64,000 nucleotides of DNA, from assembly GCA_030151225.1 (NCBI GenBank), contig JASLEG010000355.1, positions 1 to 64,000 on the forward strand. Reading direction: 5' to 3'. Below the pieces are notes generated by a model. That model worked only from the letters and a program-made list of their open reading frames with translations, did no database searches and was not told where the DNA came from. The position numbers and the translations under genes were made by a program. Source of the DNA: Burkholderia sp. GTDB taxonomy: Bacteria > Pseudomonadota > Gammaproteobacteria > Burkholderiales > Burkholderiaceae. Shown here one piece after another: positions 63,808-64,000 of the stretch (positions within the stretch are counted from its first letter, which is position 1; the number at the start of each line of letters is the position of its first letter).

Positions 63808-64000
63808 TCAGGGATGGATCGGCTCGGCGCGCGCGAACCAGGCGGCCAGCGACGGCCACAGCGCGCGATTGTCGTCGCGGAAGTAGCCGAGCGCGCCGAT
63901 CGGGCGCTGTCCCGCGTGCGGCGCGATCGAGCGGAACTCGACCCTGGCCGCGGCGAAACGCCGGTGCAGCGCTGCCACGGCGGCCGACGGCGCGAATGGA
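63808..64000 (-). CDS. C-terminal end of a probable alpha/beta hydrolase (partial)
   Basis: The last 64 codons of a minus-strand gene that starts outside the window are visible. The sequence AALHRRFAAARVEFRSIAPH followed by PIGALGYFRDDNRALWPSL is like the C-terminus of COG4757-type alpha/beta hydrolases, in which an IGHFGFFR segment near the end carries the catalytic His. Here that position reads IGALGYFR, so the His may be missing or shifted to the earlier APHAG. With only this part visible, the assignment is tentative. Confidence 0.45.
   Translation of the reverse strand, partial: PFAPSAAVAALHRRFAAARVEFRSIAPHAGQRPIGALGYFRDDNRALWPSLAAWFARAEPIHP

Overview
The window is a 64 kb piece of a high-G+C betaproteobacterial chromosome. 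Gene content, gene order and protein sequences (rlmE-ftsH-folP-glmM, ppx/ppk beside phoRB-phoU-pstBACS, carA/carB-greA, gloB with rnhA-dnaQ) point to Burkholderia sensu lato, most likely a primary chromosome. The species cannot be fixed from the sequence alone; a member of the plant-associated gladioli/glumae group would fit. No rRNA, tRNA or CRISPR array was seen.

Region 1 (1-2988) is accessory DNA. An IS3-family element of IS407 type ends at about 665 and has cut off most of a HigB toxin gene, leaving an intact HigA antitoxin. A visibly less G+C-rich SAM methyltransferase follows. Two bases after its stop codon begins a 742-bp defective IS3-family element with intact terminal inverted repeats.

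Region 2 (2989-13604) holds a TetR regulator convergent with a three-gene RND efflux operon, whose upstream region carries a perfect 9-bp palindrome. It also has a probably Fur-controlled gene pair (TPR-like protein and Mn/Fe superoxide dismutase), a decayed methyltransferase, a DUF1328 membrane peptide and a sigma-54 gene outside the usual lptB/hpf context.

Region 3 (13988-29996) is an envelope and stress region. It contains lipoproteins, a MipA/OmpV protein, PRC-barrel, BON and DUF4142 proteins and several small low-complexity proteins. A hybrid histidine kinase and an NtrC-type regulator lie beside a second, receiver-less sigma-54 activator. A lipoprotein S10 carboxypeptidase is followed by a degenerate EF-hand protein.

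Region 4 (30067-40905) is the phosphate locus. ppx and ppk diverge, and the intergenic region has repeated PhoB-box-like sequences. phoR, phoB, phoU and pstBACS are all on the minus strand, with two tandem Pho boxes and a well-placed -10 in front of pstS.

Region 5 (41346-64000) is conserved housekeeping DNA: glmM, folP, ftsH, rlmE, yhbY, greA, and carB and carA with a LysE-type exporter inserted between them. Then come an MFS carrier, mltD, gloB, a methyltransferase-rnhA-dnaQ set, a YnfA-type protein, a ProP-like symporter with a long leader, a glutathione transferase and the end of a probable alpha/beta hydrolase. I found no convincing wholly new multi-gene system. The best leads are the sigma-54/two-component cluster with its envelope-stress neighbours, the S10 peptidase/EF-hand pair, the Cys-rich TPR-like partner of the superoxide dismutase, and the regulatory repeats at the RND and polyphosphate loci.
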